Below, piece by piece: positions 55,962-64,000 of a stretch of 64,000 nt of DNA. This DNA is from Pararhizobium sp. (lineage in GTDB: Bacteria > Pseudomonadota > Alphaproteobacteria > Rhizobiales > Rhizobiaceae). Below the pieces are notes generated by a model. That model was not told where the DNA came from. It did no database searches and saw only the letters and a program-made list of their open reading frames with translations. Each line of letters opens with the position of its first letter. Position 1 is the stretch's first letter. The translations under genes were made by a program, and so were the position numbers. The stretch is from NCBI GenBank assembly GCA_030655075.1, contig JAURWE010000024.1, forward strand, positions 62,001 through 126,000. The letters are read 5' to 3'.

Positions 55962-56873
55962 TTAGAGCAGCCGCGCGATGCCCTGGCAAAGCGCTGCAAA
56001 GCCGGATTTCGCACCCTCGCTCATATGCCGGGCCCGTAGCCAGGCATGGATCATCTGCGGCTCTTCACGGTAGGTAACATCGACACCCGCCAAGGCAAGG
56101 CGTGACGCATAGGCCCGCGCATCGTCCCGCAGCGGATCGAAAAACGCGCCGCTGATATAGGTGGGCGGCAGGCCCGATAGATCGGCGGCCTGCAGCGGGA
56201 AGGCATGTGCATGCCCCCATGGGGCCTGCAAAACCTCGCGGTAATAGGCGACATCGGCCGTCGACAGGCCCGGGGGCTCGGCCATCTCGACATAGGAACC
56301 CGACACCAGATCGCCGCCCAGACCCGGATAGATCAACGCCTGCCCGATGATGCCGGTTAAGCCCTCGTCGCGCGCCCGCAGCGCCACGCCTGCGGCCAGA
56401 TTGCCGCCCGCGCTGTCGCCGACAACCACCAGCGGGCGACCATCCGATAGCAGCCAGTGCGCCACTGCAAAACAGTCCTCGAAGGCCGCCGGCCAGACAT
56501 GTTCCGGCGACAGGCGATAGTCGACCGACACCAGCTCCGCCTTTGCCGCATCGGCAATCTCGGCGCAGATCGCATCATGGCTGTTGAGCGATCCGACGAC
56601 GAAACCGCCGCCGTGCATGTAGTAGAGCCGCGTCTCAGTGGCGATCTCGCGCGGCCGGTAGCGCCGCACCGGAATGCGCCCCGCCACCATCGCGTCCTGC
56701 CGCGTCAACCCTTCCGGCGACGGCGCATCGAAGGCGGCACAGAGCGCATCGTACCACGCTCGCTGCTGGCTGATTGGAGCCTCCACCGCATCAACAGGAT
56801 AAAAATCCTCGCAGCGCTTGTGGAAGGCAAGAATGCCGGTCTCGGTGGGCAGTGTTGGCAGTGTCTTGTCCAT
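55962..56873 (-). CDS. Alpha/beta hydrolase, hormone-sensitive-lipase type esterase
   Basis: A 303-residue hydrolase of bacterial family IV: the oxyanion motif 'YYMHGGGFVVGSLNSHD', nucleophile motif 'VVVGDSAGGNLAAGVALRAR', Asp in 'GAFFDPLRDDARAYA' and His in 'EPQMIHAWLRARH'. Likely a short-chain carboxylesterase. It converges with the CocE gene, three bases apart, and lies 32 bases after the adenylation-acyltransferase gene on the same strand, so the two may be co-transcribed. Confidence 0.87.
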   Translation of the reverse strand: MDKTLPTLPTETGILAFHKRCEDFYPVDAVEAPISQQRAWYDALCAAFDAPSPEGLTRQDAMVAGRIPVRRYRPREIATETRLYYMHGGGFVVGSLNSHDAICAEIADAAKAELVSVDYRLSPEHVWPAAFEDCFAVAHWLLSDGRPLVVVGDSAGGNLAAGVALRARDEGLTGIIGQALIYPGLGGDLVSGSYVEMAEPPGLSTADVAYYREVLQAPWGHAHAFPLQAADLSGLPPTYISGAFFDPLRDDARAYASRLALAGVDVTYREEPQMIHAWLRARHMSEGAKSGFAALCQGIARLL

Positions 56874-56905
56874 ACTGTCTCGCCGATCGGCGCGCAGACG
56901 CCGCG

Positions 56906-59536
56906 CTAGCCGCGCCAGACCGATCGTGGGCCGCGCAGATCCGTATATGCCTTAAGCCCGGGCAGATTCCCAGATGCTTTCTGTTGCGCCAGACTTGACA
57001 GCAGCCGCCCCTGAAGCCACCAGCCGCCGAGGCCGAGCGCGATCCCGCCGGAGATCGAGAGCAGCCAGAAGACCGGCAGCGGCACCGCGTCCCGCAGACC
57101 GGGCAAGGCCAGTTCCGGCACGAAGCGGTGGAGAATATAGATGTGAAAACTCGCCGCTGAAACCGGCAGGATCAGCCGCTTCAGCGCATGCGAAACACGT
57201 GGCCGTGGCAGGTACAAGAGCGCCCCCAGCACAGCCACCTGCAGCAGATATTTCACCGTCGTGCCGATCCAGACGCTTTCGCAGAAGGCGAGATAGACGA
57301 ACAAGGCGCTGCCCATCGCCATCACCAAAAGACGCTTCCTGCCCGTATCGGCAAAGGCCGCCGACCAGCCGATGGCGGCCAGATAGAAGATCCACGGCAG
57401 CGTAAAAATCTGCCGGTTGGCGGTCATGATCCAGAAACCGGGAACGATGAGCCGCACGGCTATGGCGGCGGCGATCATCAGCAGGCCGAGCCGGAACGGC
57501 GAAACGCTTGCCAGCCGCCGGACGGGCGCCAGCATGAACAGGCCGATGAACAGCAGCAGCATCTGGAAATAGGCTTCTATGAACCAGTAGAGATAAGGCA
57601 CCATGCTGTGGCGCACCGGATCGGCAAGCCCGAAATTGCCAACCAGAAGCACGGATGCCCACGGGACATCGCCCCACACAGCAGCATAGGCAAAAACGAT
57701 GAGATAATAAGGAACCAGCACATGCATGGCCGGCCAGAGCACCGCCCCGATATCGCCGCTCTTCAGCGCCCCGAGCTTGAAGCGCGCCAGACTGAAACCG
57801 GCCAGCAGCACCATGGCAGCGGACCCGCCGGGCACCGGCCACAGCGTTTCATGCTGGATCACCACCAGAAGAATGGCAAAGGCCCGGATGAGCAGATCGG
57901 TGCCGACGGTGCTTTCAGCGCGCGGGCGCGGCACCCGCGCCGAGAGCGAGCCGAGCGTCATATGCTCCCATCCGTCAGGCGCCTCGCCAAGCGTGCGCTC
58001 CAGCGCCAGCGACATCTGCACGAAGCGCAGGGAATCGCCATCCAGCGAGACGAAACTGTCCCGCTCTTCGACCTTCCTCGGGTAAAAAACCTGCTCGAAA
58101 ATCGCCTTCAGACTGTGCCCGGGGCCGATGGCGGGCGCGTCAACGTCGGCAAGACCTTGCCGGAGCGCAGCATAGTCGATCTTGCCGGAGGAGAGCCGGG
58201 GAAAGGCCGCGAGATGCGAGGCTCCGGCCTGCAGCAGCGTCAGCCCGCTCGCCGCCGCCAGAACCTTGCGCACCGCGTCGCTGTCCGCCCCATCCTGGAA
58301 AAATGCGTGCACGCCCCTGTCGTCGCCCACAACGGCGGCGGAGATACCCTGCTTGCGCAAGACCTCTTCCAGCCCGTCATGGCTGATGCGGCGCCCCGCC
58401 ACCTTGGAAATCCGCTTCAACCGCCCGCGAATCCGAAACAGCCCGGCGGCATCGATCTCGGCCAGATCGCCGGTCCGCAACGTGCCACTGCCACAACCCT
58501 GCGCCAGGTCAGCACGGGACGCGGCATAGCCCATCATTACGTTCGGGCCGCGATAGACCAGTTCGCCCACCTCTCCCGTCCGGTAAATGGGCGCGCCATC
58601 CTCCGTCTCCAGCGACAGCGTCCCGCCGGGAATGGCGATGCCGATCCGGTCCTCATTGCCCTCAAGCAAAGCAGGCGGCATATAGGCGATCCGCGCCGTG
58701 GCCTCGGTCTGGCCATACATCGCAAAGAACGTTCCGCCCTGATCGCGCATATGCCGGTTGTAAAGCCGCACCCGCTCCGGATCGAGCCGCCCGCCGGCGA
58801 CCGTCATGAAGCTGAGCGAACTGGCGCGCTGGCGGAAGCCGATGGTTTCCAGGAGGTCGAACGAATAGGGCACGCAGGCAAGATTGGTGCAGCCGGCATC
58901 ATTCAGCCCGTCGACAAAGCCCTCATCGAGAATGGACTTGCGCGGAAAATAAACACTGGCGCCAACGGCCAGATGCGAATTCAGCACCGACAGGCCGTAG
59001 GAATAGTGCAAGGGCAGCACGAGGCAGGCGCGGTCGGCCGGGGTCAGCCCCAGGTATTGCGCGATCGAGCCCGCATTTGCATCGAGATTGGCAGAAGACA
59101 GCCTGACACCGCGCGGTGCGCCCGTGCTCCCGGACGTCATCAGCAGCAGCGCCAGATCCGGATGCAGCTCCGAACCACGCTCAAGAGCGTGCGTGGCCTC
59201 GACAGAAGTCCAGCGGTCACCGATTCTCCGGTAGACGATATCAGGCTGAAAAGCCGTCTCGAAAGCATCCCTGCCCGCACCGCAGCCGGGTGTCACCATG
59301 GCCACTGCATGGCCACCGGCCCGCGCCGCCAGATAGGCGATGACGGCGTGTTCGGAATGTTCAGCCTCGATGGCGATGAGCTTTTTGGCAGAGTGTAAGT
59401 TGGCATCACCGAAAGCCGCCACTTGGCGGGCCACCCTGTCTGCCAGTTCTTCGTAGGTGATGACGGCACGGCCGGGGAAGATCAGCGCCGGGGCCGATCC
59501 TCGCTCTCTAAAGGCCGATGCGACTGTCTGGGCCAT
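56906..59536 (-). CDS. Adenylation-carrier-acyltransferase 3 fusion protein
   Basis: An 876-residue three-part protein. Residues 1-455 are an AMP-binding adenylation domain ('LLLMTSGSTGAPRGVRLSSA', 'FFAMYGQTEATARI', 'LRTGDLAEIDAAGLFRIRGR', and Lys 452 in 'LSSGKIDYAAL'). Residues about 475-535 are a carrier domain with the phosphopantetheine Ser 502 ('SLDGDSLRFVQMSLALERTL'). From 547 on, about ten membrane segments form an acyltransferase 3/OafA domain ('TDLLIRAFAILLVVIQHETL'). It could activate a carboxylic or amino acid, load it on its own carrier and pass it to a lipid or glycan across the membrane, combining steps that the Dlt system divides among proteins. Substrate unknown; next to an esterase. 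Confidence 0.85.
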   Translation of the reverse strand: MAQTVASAFRERGSAPALIFPGRAVITYEELADRVARQVAAFGDANLHSAKKLIAIEAEHSEHAVIAYLAARAGGHAVAMVTPGCGAGRDAFETAFQPDIVYRRIGDRWTSVEATHALERGSELHPDLALLLMTSGSTGAPRGVRLSSANLDANAGSIAQYLGLTPADRACLVLPLHYSYGLSVLNSHLAVGASVYFPRKSILDEGFVDGLNDAGCTNLACVPYSFDLLETIGFRQRASSLSFMTVAGGRLDPERVRLYNRHMRDQGGTFFAMYGQTEATARIAYMPPALLEGNEDRIGIAIPGGTLSLETEDGAPIYRTGEVGELVYRGPNVMMGYAASRADLAQGCGSGTLRTGDLAEIDAAGLFRIRGRLKRISKVAGRRISHDGLEEVLRKQGISAAVVGDDRGVHAFFQDGADSDAVRKVLAAASGLTLLQAGASHLAAFPRLSSGKIDYAALRQGLADVDAPAIGPGHSLKAIFEQVFYPRKVEERDSFVSLDGDSLRFVQMSLALERTLGEAPDGWEHMTLGSLSARVPRPRAESTVGTDLLIRAFAILLVVIQHETLWPVPGGSAAMVLLAGFSLARFKLGALKSGDIGAVLWPAMHVLVPYYLIVFAYAAVWGDVPWASVLLVGNFGLADPVRHSMVPYLYWFIEAYFQMLLLFIGLFMLAPVRRLASVSPFRLGLLMIAAAIAVRLIVPGFWIMTANRQIFTLPWIFYLAAIGWSAAFADTGRKRLLVMAMGSALFVYLAFCESVWIGTTVKYLLQVAVLGALLYLPRPRVSHALKRLILPVSAASFHIYILHRFVPELALPGLRDAVPLPVFWLLSISGGIALGLGGWWLQGRLLSSLAQQKASGNLPGLKAYTDLRGPRSVWRG

Positions 59537-59668
59537 CCCTGCGATCTCTTCGATTTATGAATACAATAATCAAGTTTTTTCCAAGATCGCAAGCGCACCT
59601 TTTCGCGGCAGGCCCCTCGCGCCATCAACCGCCTTGCCACGCGCCCCGCCGCTGGCTTAATTGAGACC

Positions 59669-60577
59669 ATGGCCTTCACCCTCCGTCAGTTGCAGTACTT
59701 CGTCGCCGTCGCGGAACAGGGTTCGGTCACCCGAGCCGCACAGAACCTGTCGATCTCGCAGTCCTCGATCACCGAGGCGGTGAAAGAACTGGAAACCGAT
59801 CTCGGCGTCGTGCTGTTCGAGCGCCACTCGCGCGGCCTGCACATCACCCACAATGGCCACCAGTTTCTGCGCCATGCGACAAAGATTCTTTCGGATGTTT
59901 CCGATGCTCGCAGCTTCTTCTCGCAAGGCCAGCCGCAGACCGGCGGCAAGCTCAACCTCGGCGTCACCTCGCTGGTCGCAGGCTACGTCCTGTCCGACCT
60001 GCTTGCCCGCTACCGCCGCGCCTATCCGGGCGTCGAGGTCAGCGCCATCGAGGACAATGGGTCCTATCTCGAACATCTGTTGATCGGCGGCGAACTCGAT
60101 GTCGCCGTCATGGTCATCTCCAACCTGCGCGACCGCATGGCGCTGCAGGCCGAAATCATCGAGACCTCTCCCTATCGCCTCTGGCTGCCGCTCGGCCATC
60201 CGCTGGTCTCGGCCGACATCATCTCGGTCAGCGACATCGCCAAGGAGCCGCTGATCATGCTCACGGTCGATGAAATCGAGGAGAACACCGGCAAACTTTT
60301 GTCGGCACTCGGCGCCCGCCCGCATGTGGCCTTCCGCACCCGCTCGGTCGAAGCGGTGCGCAGCCTGGTCGCGACGGGCGCCGGGATCGCGCTGCTGCCG
60401 GATCTCGTCTACCGCCCCTGGTCGCTTGAGGGCGACCGCATCGAAAGCCGCGATGTTTCGGGCGCACTGCCCGTGGTTCAGGTCGGCATGGTCTGGCGCA
60501 AGGGGTCCGGCCTGCCGCAGGCGGCCCGCGACTTCATCGGCGTGGCGGAGGCGTTGCGATCCGGCCGGCCACGCTAG
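59669..60577 (+). CDS. LysR-family transcriptional regulator
   Basis: A 302-residue LysR protein of normal layout: winged helix 'FTLRQLQYFVAVAEQGSVTR' with 'ISQSSITEAVKELETDLGVV', then the effector domain ('KLNLGVTSLVAGYVLSDLLA', 'GGELDVAVMVISNLRDRMAL', 'VATGAGIALLPDLVYRPW'). It is divergent from the adenylation-acyltransferase gene (132-base gap) and directly upstream of the transporter; either could be its target. Confidence 0.9.
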   Translation: MAFTLRQLQYFVAVAEQGSVTRAAQNLSISQSSITEAVKELETDLGVVLFERHSRGLHITHNGHQFLRHATKILSDVSDARSFFSQGQPQTGGKLNLGVTSLVAGYVLSDLLARYRRAYPGVEVSAIEDNGSYLEHLLIGGELDVAVMVISNLRDRMALQAEIIETSPYRLWLPLGHPLVSADIISVSDIAKEPLIMLTVDEIEENTGKLLSALGARPHVAFRTRSVEAVRSLVATGAGIALLPDLVYRPWSLEGDRIESRDVSGALPVVQVGMVWRKGSGLPQAARDFIGVAEALRSGRPR

Positions 60578-60583
60578 CGGACA

Positions 60584-60604
60584 GATATCGGAAATTCCGA
60601 TATC
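60584..60604. promoter_or_regulatory. Perfect 21-base palindrome between LysR gene and transporter
   Basis: GATATCGGAA (60584-60593), central A, TTCCGATATC (60595-60604) is perfectly symmetric. It lies 7 bases after the LysR stop and 98 bases before the binding-protein ATG. It could be an operator for the transporter or a hairpin terminating the LysR message; only a short CTTT follows. Confidence 0.55.
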
Positions 60605-60701
60605 GCCTTTCTGATTAATGAATTTGCGAAAGCGGCAATTTCACGGCACCTTTCGTCCCGGGAACAAATCGCAAAATGCGAACCAACCGGGAGACTGTCA
60701 G

Positions 60702-61862
60702 ATGAAGCAGATTTTGAAATCCTGCACGGCCCTTACCCTGTCCTTGGCCTTCGTGTCCTCAGCGCTTGCGCAGGAGCCGCTGAAGGAACTCGGCAAGGGT
60801 GAAGGCGAACTTTCGATCGTCGCCTGGGCCGGCTACATCGAGCGCGGCGAGACCGACAAGGGTTACGACTGGGTCACCGGCTTTGAAAAGGCCACCGGCT
60901 GCAAGGTCTCGGTCAAGACTGCCGCCACGTCGGACGAAATGGTTGCTCTGATGAACGAAGGCGGCTTCGACCTCGTCACAGCATCGGGCGACGCTTCGCT
61001 GCGGCTCGTCGCCGGCAAGCGCGTCCAGCCGATCAACACCGCCCTCATCCCGAGCTGGTCGACCATCGACGAGCGCCTGCAGAACGCACCATGGCACACG
61101 GTCAAGGACGTGCATTACGGCACGCCCTATGTCTGGGGCCCGAACGTGCTGATGTACAACACCGAAGCCTTCAAGAACGAGGCGCCGAAGAGTTGGAAGG
61201 TTGTCTTCGAGGAAATGACGCTGCCGGACGGCAAGTCGAACAAGGGCCGCATCCAGGCCTATGACGGCCCGATCCATGTGGCCGATGCCGCCAACTACCT
61301 GATGTTCCACAAGCCGGAACTCGGCATCAAGGACCCCTACGAACTCAACGAAGACCAGTACAAGGCAGCGCTCGACGTGCTGCGCGTCCAGCGCACGCTG
61401 GCCGGCCGCTACTGGCACGACGCCATGATCCAGATCGACGATTTCAAGAATGAAGGCGTCGTCGCCTCGGGCTCCTGGCCGTTCCAGGTCAATCTCCTGA
61501 AGTCCGAAAAGCAGCCGATCGCCTCGGTCTTCCCGGAAGAAGGTGCCACCGGCTGGGCCGACACCACCATGCTGCACGCCGAAAGCGCACACCCGAACTG
61601 CGCCTACATGTGGATGGAACACACGCTGTCACCGAAGGTCCAGGGTGACGTCTCCGCCTGGTTCGGCACGGTTCCCTCGGTTCCGGCCGCCTGCAAGGGC
61701 AATGAACTGCTGACCGACGAAGGCTGCGCCGCCAACGGCTACAACGACTTCGAGAAGATCAAGTTCTGGAAGACGCCGGTTTCCAAGTGCGAAAGCCAGA
61801 GCGAGTGCGTGCCCTATCACCGCTGGGTATCGGACTACATCGGCGTCATCGGCGGACGGTGA
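60702..61862 (+). CDS. ABC transporter binding protein (PotD/PotF/GtsA-like)
   Basis: A 386-residue secreted protein: signal peptide MKQILKSCTALTLSLAFVSS cleaved near 'ALAQEPLK'; mature class II binding-protein features include 'LSIVAWAGYIERGETDKGYD', 'FDLVTASGDASLRLVAG', 'VKDVHYGTPYVWGPNVLMYN' and 'YMWMEHTLSPKVQGDVSAWF'. An ATG at 60702 has GGGAG. Such proteins carry polyamines or, in the rhizobial Gts system, GABA. ATPase and permease genes follow, separated from this gene by a repeat element. Confidence 0.87.
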   Translation: MKQILKSCTALTLSLAFVSSALAQEPLKELGKGEGELSIVAWAGYIERGETDKGYDWVTGFEKATGCKVSVKTAATSDEMVALMNEGGFDLVTASGDASLRLVAGKRVQPINTALIPSWSTIDERLQNAPWHTVKDVHYGTPYVWGPNVLMYNTEAFKNEAPKSWKVVFEEMTLPDGKSNKGRIQAYDGPIHVADAANYLMFHKPELGIKDPYELNEDQYKAALDVLRVQRTLAGRYWHDAMIQIDDFKNEGVVASGSWPFQVNLLKSEKQPIASVFPEEGATGWADTTMLHAESAHPNCAYMWMEHTLSPKVQGDVSAWFGTVPSVPAACKGNELLTDEGCAANGYNDFEKIKFWKTPVSKCESQSECVPYHRWVSDYIGVIGGR

Positions 61863-61870
61863 TGCACTTT

Positions 61871-61968
61871 TTCCCTCTCCCTTGTGGGGAGGGTGGCCCG
61901 AAGGGTCGGGAGGGGTTTTCAGTCTGAAAAGAACCCCTCCCCAACCCTCCCCACAAGGGGGAGGGAGT
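61871..61968. repeat. RIME-like palindromic element, family 2, copy D
   Basis: TTCCCTCTCCCTTGTGGGGA and the following 'GGGTGGCCCGAAGGGTCGGG' and 'AGGGGTTTTCAG' face an inverted 'AGAACCCCTCCCCAACCCTC' and 'CCCACAAGGGGGAGGGA'. The two halves form a long imperfect hairpin of nearly 100 bases in the gap between the binding-protein gene and its ATPase gene. The left half nearly equals the right half of the element at 41464-41650. No gene is seen in the rest of the gap. Confidence 0.8.
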
Positions 61969-62046
61969 ACTTGTGCGGTTGACGCCCCTCTCGTTCTCAT
62001 CATCGGCTGAACCCGGCCAAGCCGCGCGTAGCAATCGGAGCCCCTC

Positions 62047-63060
62047 ATGACCGCTGCCGTTCTCTTCGACAACGTATCGCGCCATTTCGGCTCTGCGTCA
62101 GCGCCGGTCAAGGCGGTGGACGCGGTCAACCTTCGCATCGCCGAGGGTGAATTCTTCGCGATGCTGGGCCCGTCCGGCTCCGGCAAGACCACCTGCCTGC
62201 GGCTGATTGCCGGCTTCGAGCAGCCGACCGGCGGCCATATCGAGATTTTCGGCGAAACCGCCGAGGGCGTGCCGCCCTACCGGCGCAACGTCAACACCGT
62301 CTTCCAGGACTATGCCCTCTTCCCGCACCTGAGCATCCTCGACAATGTCGCCTACGGCCTGATGGTCAAGGGTGTCGGCCGCGAAGAACGCCGCCGTGCC
62401 GCAGAAGATGCGCTTGCCATGGTCAAGCTGCCGAACTATGGCGCCCGCCGCCCCGGCCAGCTCTCCGGCGGCCAGCGCCAGCGCGTCGCCCTCGCCCGCG
62501 CCCTTGTCAACAAGCCGCGCGTGCTGCTGCTGGACGAGCCGCTCGGCGCGCTCGATTTGAAACTGCGCGAACAGATGCAGGACGAGCTGAAGAGCCTGCA
62601 GAAATCGCTGGGCATCACCTTCGTCTTCGTCACCCACGACCAGGGTGAGGCGCTCTCCATGGCCGACCGCATCGCCGTCTTCAACGACGGCAAGATCCAG
62701 CAGTTCGGCTCGCCGGAAAGCATCTACAAGCGCCCGCGCACCCGCTTCGTTGCCGATTTCGTCGGCTCGTCCAATGTGCTGCCGCCGGAGTTCATCACCC
62801 GCCTGCATCTGCCGGCAAACTATGCCAGCCTGCGGCCCGAGGCGATCCGCATTGATGATCCGGCCGCAGGCCATCTGCGGCTTCCGGCCACCGTTATCTC
62901 GCGCAGCTTTCTCGGTGCCTCGAACCGCATCACGGTCGAGACCGGAGGCACGCGCCTGTCGATCTCCTCGCCCGCCCACGCCGCCGTTCCGGAGACAGGC
63001 AGTGCCGTGACCATCAGCTTCGACCCGGCCGAACTCCACATGATGGATGCCGCATCATGA
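62047..63060 (+). CDS. ABC transporter ATPase (PotA/PotG-like)
   Basis: A 337-residue ATPase with all motifs intact: Walker A 'GPSGSGKTTCLRL', Q-loop 'TVFQDYALFP', signature 'LSGGQRQRVALARAL', Walker B 'VLLLDEPLGALD', switch His 'VTHDQGEAL'. A short TOBE domain ends the protein. CGGAG lies ahead of the ATG. The stop overlaps the permease start as ATGA. Confidence 0.92.
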   Translation: MTAAVLFDNVSRHFGSASAPVKAVDAVNLRIAEGEFFAMLGPSGSGKTTCLRLIAGFEQPTGGHIEIFGETAEGVPPYRRNVNTVFQDYALFPHLSILDNVAYGLMVKGVGREERRRAAEDALAMVKLPNYGARRPGQLSGGQRQRVALARALVNKPRVLLLDEPLGALDLKLREQMQDELKSLQKSLGITFVFVTHDQGEALSMADRIAVFNDGKIQQFGSPESIYKRPRTRFVADFVGSSNVLPPEFITRLHLPANYASLRPEAIRIDDPAAGHLRLPATVISRSFLGASNRITVETGGTRLSISSPAHAAVPETGSAVTISFDPAELHMMDAAS

Positions 63061-64000
63061 CGGCGGCCACCCCCTCGATCATCAGCGGCCGCAGTGGATT
63101 GACCGGCCGCCTGTCCGATTTCTTCTGGCGCAATCCGTCCGTCTTCCTCGCCCTGCTGCTCGCCCCGCCGCTGCTCTGGCTGGGCATCATTTACCTCGGT
63201 TCGCTCTTCGCCCTGCTGCTGCAGAGCTTCTTCTCGATCGACGATTTCTCCGGCCTGATCAATTATGAGTTCACGCTCTGGACATACAAGCAACTGCTTG
63301 TGCCGTCGAATTTCGATATCATCGTCCGCACGGTCACCATGGCCGTGACAGTTACGCTGCTGTCAGCCATCCTCGCCTTCCCCGTCGCCTATTATGCCGC
63401 CCGTTATGCGCAAGGAAAATGGAAGGCCGTCTTCTATCTCGGCGTCATGCTGCCGCTCTGGTCGAGCTACCTCGTCAAGGTCTATGCCTGGAAGCTGATC
63501 CTCGCCAAGGAAGGCATCCTCACCTGGTTTTTTGCCAAGCTGCACCTGCTCTGGCTGCTCGATGCCTGGCTGGCATTGCCCATCGTCGGCGGAAACTCGC
63601 TGTCGATCAGCTATACCGGCACCTGCATCGTCTTCATCTATGTCTGGCTGCCCTTCATGATCCTGCCGATGCAGGCCTCGCTGGAACGCGTGCCGGGAAA
63701 TCTGCTGGAAGCCTCGTCCGATCTCGGCGGCACGCCCGGCCAGACTTTCCGCCACGTGCTGTTTCCACTGGCATTGCCCGGCATCGTCGCCGGCTCGATT
63801 TTCACCTTCTCGCTGACCCTGGGCGATTACATCATCCCGCAGATCATCGGCTCGTCGCGCCTGTTCATTGGCCAGGCGGTCTATGCCCAGCAGGGCACCG
63901 CCGGCAACATTCCGCTCGCCGCCGCCTTCACCGTCGTTCCTGTCGTCATCATGGGCCTCTATCTCTGGATGGCCAAGCGCATGGGGGCCTTCGATGCGCT
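63057..64000 (+). CDS. ABC transporter permease (PotB/PotH-like), 3' end outside window
   Basis: At least 314 residues, open to the end of the window. It begins MTAATPSIISGRSGLTGRLS, then a first membrane segment 'FLALLLAPPLLWLGIIYLGS', a periplasmic loop of usual length for PotB, and further membrane segments. The EAA-type loop 'LLEASSDLGGTPGQTFRHVL' followed by 'FPLALPGIVAGSIFTFSLTL' and 'GDYIIPQIIGSSR' is characteristic. The ATGA overlap with the ATPase gene supports the start. A second permease gene is expected just beyond the window. Confidence 0.88.
   Translation, partial: MTAATPSIISGRSGLTGRLSDFFWRNPSVFLALLLAPPLLWLGIIYLGSLFALLLQSFFSIDDFSGLINYEFTLWTYKQLLVPSNFDIIVRTVTMAVTVTLLSAILAFPVAYYAARYAQGKWKAVFYLGVMLPLWSSYLVKVYAWKLILAKEGILTWFFAKLHLLWLLDAWLALPIVGGNSLSISYTGTCIVFIYVWLPFMILPMQASLERVPGNLLEASSDLGGTPGQTFRHVLFPLALPGIVAGSIFTFSLTLGDYIIPQIIGSSRLFIGQAVYAQQGTAGNIPLAAAFTVVPVVIMGLYLWMAKRMGAFDA

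Noticed and set aside
41464..61968. GC-rich repeats as CRISPR or insertion-sequence remnants
   Set aside because: The copies are few, inverted and dispersed, without regular spacers, transposase fragments or target-site duplications.

Overview
The window reads as a chromosome or chromid segment of a member of the Rhizobiales, most likely Rhizobiaceae (Sinorhizobium/Rhizobium/Agrobacterium relatives). The reasons are the high G+C with strong third-position GC, the density of ABC uptake systems, an erythritol locus of the rhizobial kind, a type II lumazine synthase behind an FMN riboswitch, a fused carnitine dehydrogenase-thioesterase, and intergenic palindromic elements resembling rhizobial RIMEs. 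No rRNA, tRNA, CRISPR, phage or IS element was seen. Nearly everything is uptake and catabolism of small, mostly plant-, fungus- or soil-derived compounds.

Layout. (1) 1-10.4 kb: a glutamine-synthetase-like gamma-glutamyl ligase, an APC permease, an N-formylglutamate-amidohydrolase-family enzyme and the start of an aldehyde dehydrogenase, then a divergent RpiR regulator and a PotABCD-type ABC operon. (2) 10.4-11.3 kb: terminator, FMN riboswitch and ribH2. (3) 12-30 kb, minus strand: an erythritol island. It holds EryA, EryB, EryC, the two tetrulose-phosphate isomerases (TpiA2, RpiB), regulators EryR and EryD, and an importer with two unequal ATPases. A second kinase/aldolase/dehydrogenase/HAD module is embedded in it and is not needed for the known erythritol route. 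(4) 31-39.4 kb: five genes matching the five-step ergothioneine degradation pathway (ergothionase, thiourocanate hydratase, thiohydantoin desulfurase, hydantoinase, carbamoyl-glutamate hydrolase), divergent from a LysR-like regulator with two winged-helix domains. (5) 39.5-52.8 kb: carnitine and probably gamma-butyrobetaine catabolism (GATase/AraC regulator, BKACE, fused carnitine dehydrogenase/thioesterase, acyl-CoA dehydrogenase, ADP-forming CoA ligase, enoyl-CoA hydratase) followed by an Opp/Dpp-type ABC transporter. (6) 53.5-64 kb: a small exported PAAR-like protein, two alpha/beta hydrolases, an adenylation-carrier-acyltransferase-3 fusion, a LysR regulator and another PotABCD-type transporter running off the end.

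Four type II toxin-antitoxin modules (PIN/XRE, HicAB, ParDE, Phd/PIN) sit at the seams between catabolic blocks or next to an operon break, each with a palindromic operator candidate. The erythritol block would feed D-erythrose 4-phosphate to the pentose phosphate pathway. The ergothioneine block would yield glutamate plus trimethylamine, and the carnitine block glycine betaine plus acetoacetate, so blocks 4 and 5 both process trimethylammonium compounds. The strongest candidates for unusual biology are the MIO-less lyase and its altered partner enzymes, the double-winged-helix LysR regulator, the asymmetric ATPase pair with the extra module in the erythritol island, and the adenylation-carrier-acyltransferase fusion. 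All functional calls are from reading the sequence; no database search was run.
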